This document shows positions 61,643 to 64,000 of a DNA stretch of 64,000 nt, piece after piece. Position numbers and translations under genes: made by a program. Within the stretch, counting starts at the first letter, position 1. Each line of letters starts with the position of its first letter. The notes beneath the pieces were generated by a model. The model saw only the letters and a program-made list of their open reading frames with translations, did no database searches and had not been told where the DNA came from. Source of the DNA: Mesorhizobium sp. NZP2077 (GTDB lineage Bacteria; Pseudomonadota; Alphaproteobacteria; Rhizobiales; Rhizobiaceae); the NCBI RefSeq assembly GCF_013170805.1, contig NZ_CP051293.1:2114001-2178000 (forward strand), given 5' to 3'.

Positions 61643-61899
61643 TGTTGCTGGACCTCTGCTACTCGCCGAAAATCAACCTTACCACATCTGCTGACGCTCG
61701 AAAGCGACGGCATTTTGCCCGCCAATCCCGCCTAGTCCCACAGCCAAATGAAAAGCCCGCCACCGTGAGGCAGCGGGCCAAATTGGGTCGACTGTCGGAC
61801 CTTATTGAATGCAAGAGCCCGGCGGATAGTGCTCAGAAATCCGCGACAAGGTGCGGATCGAGGAGATCACGCCGAAGGCGAAGAAGCGCTGATGAAAAT

Positions 61900-61961
61900 G
61901 GCCGGCGCCCAGTGGGGTGGGCTTGGGATGACGCCGGCCAAGCGGACATCAGGTCCGCCGC
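61900..61961. repeat. Two-hairpin intergenic repeat, copy 2
   Basis: Same architecture as 57454-57515: a long stem ggccggcg/cgccggcc, then GCGGAC-atcag-GTCCGC and 'cgc'. The loops differ and the stems are kept. Confidence 0.65.
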
Positions 61962-62171
61962 AGAAGACGCATCCAAAAGGCGAGCGCCATAAAAAACAGA
62001 ACGCCAGAGCGATAAGCAGGAGCCTCATCGTCCTAATTTAGCACACCCTGAAACAATGGCCGCGCTTGAGTTCCTTACGGATTCGTAAGTGGCCGTTTCT
62101 GGCAGCGCCAGCTAACCATCCATAGGCAGCGAACGGCACATTTGCAGCCCGGTGGGCCTCCACCTGCCGAA

Positions 62172-62216
62172 ACAAAAGGCCCGCTGCCCGCTCACCAGTA
62201 GGCAGCGGGCTTTACT
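62172..62216 (-). terminator. Intrinsic terminator of the 62250-62453 gene
   Basis: Read on the minus strand, a 9-bp GC stem (cccgctgcc / ggcagcggg) is followed by ttttgttt. It begins 34 bp after the stop codon of the small membrane-protein gene. Confidence 0.7.
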
Positions 62217-62249
62217 AGCCGCCACCGTAAGCGGCAAGCGACAACGCAG

Positions 62250-62453
62250 CTATTCGGCTGATCCATTGTCGGTGAAGGGCGAGGCGCTCGGCACGCACTG
62301 TACCGACCAGCCGGCGGGTGTCGGCTGCTTCTGATATTCGGTGATCGCGGCGGTGCACTGTTCGCGCTTGTCGAAGGTGCTGGGCAGCACCACCATGCCG
62401 CCCTGCGGGCCGGCGATTACCAGATACCAGACCAGAACTGCGGTAGCAGCCAT
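62250..62453 (-). CDS. Small membrane or exported protein
   Basis: 67 residues with an excellent ribosome-binding site ('aaaggag'). An N-terminal hydrophobic segment ('MAATAVLVWYLVIAGPQGG') is followed by a short polar domain with two Cys ('REQCTAAITEY', 'SVQCVPSAS'), likely a disulfide. A terminator follows. No family recognised, but the complete expression signals support a real gene. Confidence 0.7.
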   Translation of the reverse strand: MAATAVLVWYLVIAGPQGGMVVLPSTFDKREQCTAAITEYQKQPTPAGWSVQCVPSASPFTDNGSAE

Positions 62454-62629
62454 GTGAACTCCTTTGCGCTACTCAGTAGAAAACGTGAAGGCCTATGAAC
62501 GCGCCTCGGGTGGCGGAAGAAAGGCCGCGCCGCACGATATCGACGCGTCCGCCACAAGATTCGCGATGTTGCACGTTACGTGCGGGAGGCAAGGTCGAAA
62601 ATGAGCCGCGCGGTGCCCCTAACGATTTT

Positions 62630-62975
62630 CCACTCCCGCACAGAAGGTTGCGCTTATTAGCCGCCGCCGTCGACACCACCACCGCTGCCGCCCGCTTGGC
62701 TAAAGACAACCGTGCCGTCGTGTTTGCGAACTTCTACCGCCACGACGCCGTCATCCTGCTGTCGAGCAGCGAACGTCGCCTGGGCATGCTCCCTGGCGTC
62801 CTTTTCGGCATCGAACGGCGCCTTTTCAACCACGCCTTGCCTACCGTACCAAATCACTGTGTAGACCATCGTTACGGCGCTCCCGGTCGCCGAGCGCGAA
62901 ACTATGCGCCATGTCGCTGGTTGGCTCCATAGTGGGCCGCTGATCCGTAACCCAGTCGAGACATCGAAATCGGGA
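62630..62975. repeat. Duplicated segment, copy 2 (copy 1 at 57099-57442)
   Basis: 346 bp with about ten substitutions relative to copy 1, same orientation, 5.5 kb apart. It includes the intact 70-residue gene and its upstream region. Confidence 0.88.
62657..62869 (-). CDS. Small hypothetical protein (intact copy)
   Basis: 70 residues with 'gggag' upstream of ATG. It starts 'MVYTVIWYGRQGVVEKAPFD', has an alternating strand-helix-strand pattern ('VVAVEVRKHDGTVVFSQ') and ends in a glycine tail ('GGSGGGVDGGG'). No domain name known. Its duplicate at 57126 is frameshifted, so only this copy is functional. Confidence 0.65.
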   Translation of the reverse strand: MVYTVIWYGRQGVVEKAPFDAEKDAREHAQATFAARQQDDGVVAVEVRKHDGTVVFSQAGGSGGGVDGGG

Positions 62976-62984
62976 GTAATCCTG

Positions 62985-63260
62985 CTATTTGAGTGGCACC
63001 GTCACATCTATGCTGAATTCGTCCCCGACCGCCCAGGTCTGCGGGATTAGCGCGCTCCACAAGTTGGTGCCGCCGTGGTGGTTCATGTTTATGGTCGTGC
63101 CACTGTCAGCCACAAAGCAAGCCCCGGCCAGTGTATGAAGTGCCTGAATCCAACCCCTGAACTGTTCCGACGGCGCGACCGTTAGCCGATACCCCGGCAG
63201 GGCGGCCGGGAAGGAAGTTGGCGGGTGTGGATCCGCAGTGGTGCAAGCTTGATCGCAGCG
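62985..63260 (-). pseudogene. Protein-like fragment without start codon
   Basis: A frame bounded upstream by TAG (63261-63263) encodes about 91 residues: 'FPAALPGYRLTVAPSEQFRG', 'WIQALHTLAGACFVADSGTT', 'MNHHGGTNLWSALIPQTW' and 'FSIDVTVPLK'. It is clearly protein-like but has no ATG, GTG or TTG at its start. It is probably the C-terminal end of a disrupted gene; family unknown. Confidence 0.45.
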
Positions 63261-63360
63261 CTAATCTGGGGTTTCGTGTCGGAAGAGGGATACCGCCAAT
63301 ACAGTGCTGCCACTGAATTCGTTTGCTAACTCGACTCTTCTGCAAGTTATAGGGCGGTTT

Positions 63361-63388
63361 GCAGTCTTAAATCGTGTCCCCGCAACCA
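63361..63388 (+). other. tRNA-Ser 3'-end-like sequence (possible attachment-site remnant)
   Basis: The 28 bases ending 'tgtccccgcaacca' resemble the T-arm and acceptor 3' strand plus CCA of a serine tRNA. No matching 5' acceptor strand or anticodon arm lies upstream. A strong terminator follows 19 bp later. This pattern fits a tRNA-type integration site, but the evidence is short. Confidence 0.3.
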
Positions 63389-63406
63389 GTTTCGTCATAA
63401 TACCCT

Positions 63407-63437
63407 AACCGCGCCGGTCTAACCGGGGCGGTTTTTT
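63407..63437 (+). terminator. Intrinsic terminator (plus strand)
   Basis: An 11-bp stem (aaccgcgccgg / ccggggcggtt, one mismatch) with a 5-nt loop and six T on the plus strand. No plus-strand protein gene precedes it, so it may belong to a lost tRNA or small RNA transcript. Confidence 0.7.
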
Positions 63438-63504
63438 GCGTTTCGAGGTTTGAGAATGTCCGGATTGCGCCCACGGGGTACCCATCTGGCCAGAGCAGCG
63501 GTGG

Positions 63505-63780
63505 CTACGATTTCGGGCGACGGTTTTCTGCGGTGGGTTTCGGCGGTGCGCGACCCGCAGCCCTGCGCTCGTCTACGATATGCCGAAGGTTGTCGATGCC
63601 ATCTTCGGTGAGGACGACGATAGGTTCGCTCAATTCGGATGCGGGATAGTCGTCGTAGGCGCTCAGGCAACCGTCTTCCGAGAACATCTCGATCGAGCAA
63701 TCGCGCAAAAAGTCTTCGTCCTCTTCGAGCATCTCAGCCACATATTTGAGGGTGTAAAGAGCTGAGTTGCGATATCCCAT
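63505..63780 (-). CDS. Small hypothetical protein
   Basis: 91 residues from ATG 63780. Acidic and soluble: 'LKYVAEMLEEDEDFLRDCS', 'DDYPASELSEPIVVLTEDGI', then a basic Pro-rich tail. It has no membrane segment or known domain. The 5' neighbour on the same strand (63781 to the window end) has only an ambiguous open frame. Confidence 0.6.
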   Translation of the reverse strand: MGYRNSALYTLKYVAEMLEEDEDFLRDCSIEMFSEDGCLSAYDDYPASELSEPIVVLTEDGIDNLRHIVDERRAAGRAPPKPTAENRRPKS

Positions 63781-64000
63781 CTGACGGCCTCAAGATCCGA
63801 TTTGCATGTGAGCTCAATAATGAAAGGCCCGATCAGGCAGATGCTGCGACCGTCAAAGAGCTTCAATTCCAGGGAAGCTAATCCTTGAGCCGTGTGATGG
63901 CGTGTTCGCGATGCATGAGAGAACATCGGCCTGCCGGGCCTGCGGATCGACGTCGGTGAGCTTTGCGAGGTGGTGATCAGCGTCGCCATGAAGGCGGCCC

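Larger units (their letters stand above)
61643..62249. other. Intergenic region with hairpins and a doubtful small ORF
   Basis: No convincing gene. A minus-strand frame at 61867-62028 (53 residues, 'MRLLLIALAFCFLW' start, weak 'agga') overlaps the two-hairpin repeat and may be spurious. A 'gcccgcc...gcagcgggc' imperfect hairpin lies near 61754-61780. Confidence 0.4.

Noticed and set aside
63663..63989. Minus-strand frame upstream of the last small gene
   Set aside because: Its second half overlaps the better-supported 63505-63780 gene in another frame and no start signal or family is seen.

Overview
The window is GC-rich chromosomal DNA of an alphaproteobacterium in the Rhizobiales, most probably Mesorhizobium or a close relative. 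The grounds are family content (a MucR/Ros-type regulator, invasion-associated-locus-B proteins, a rhizobial biuret operon) and codon use. No nodulation or nitrogen-fixation genes, no complete tRNA or rRNA and no CRISPR array were seen.

Layout. 1-5.6 kb: the 3' part of a very large filamentous-haemagglutinin-like adhesin with GLUG-type repeats and seven tandem 79-residue YDG/MBG repeats. 5.6-13.1 kb: a decayed RND efflux gene, a short-chain dehydrogenase, a glutamine-synthetase remnant, a His/Asn-rich exported peptide, an EEP-family hydrolase, a cardiolipin-synthase-like phospholipase D protein and two AraC-type regulators. 13.2-21.4 kb: a surface operon with a giant trimeric autotransporter adhesin followed by two IalB-family proteins, a membrane-anchored protein and a DUF4189-type protein, then a 33-residue RiPP-precursor-like ORF.

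21.6-30.9 kb is the best-defined metabolic unit. A divergent GntR regulator faces an operon with a clear sigma-54 promoter. It encodes a BMP-type ABC importer (binding protein, two permeases, double ATPase), biuret hydrolase (catalytic residues D36/K142/C175), a paralogous cysteine hydrolase (probable triuret hydrolase), a small cupin and a two-domain allophanate hydrolase. Together they would import triuret and biuret and release their nitrogen as ammonia. Convergent with it at 31.0-34.1 kb is a second catabolic set: a LysR regulator facing a translationally coupled amidohydrolase, a Rieske ferredoxin-like protein and an HD-domain protein resembling PhnZ/TmpB diiron oxygenases.

34-46.3 kb is a patchy accessory zone with pseudogenes (GST, DUF899, NTF2-like) between intact genes: a sulfotransferase, an alpha/beta hydrolase, a methyltransferase, small ORFs, and a 1066-residue fusion of an APC-type permease to GGDEF and EAL domains.

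47-52.2 kb is a nested insertion. An IS110-family transposase gene is split by a 4.2-kb almost perfect palindrome: two inverted copies of a second IS110-family element around an IS630-family transposase, flanked by CTAG on both sides. 52.8-64 kb carries a CPA2 antiporter with a C-terminal USP-like domain, a BigR-like ArsR repressor with a rhodanese, a MucR/Ros protein that appears to lack one zinc ligand, a pentapeptide-repeat protein, a duplicated 0.34-kb segment, a two-hairpin intergenic repeat, several small proteins and remnants of IS5, LysR and VOC genes.
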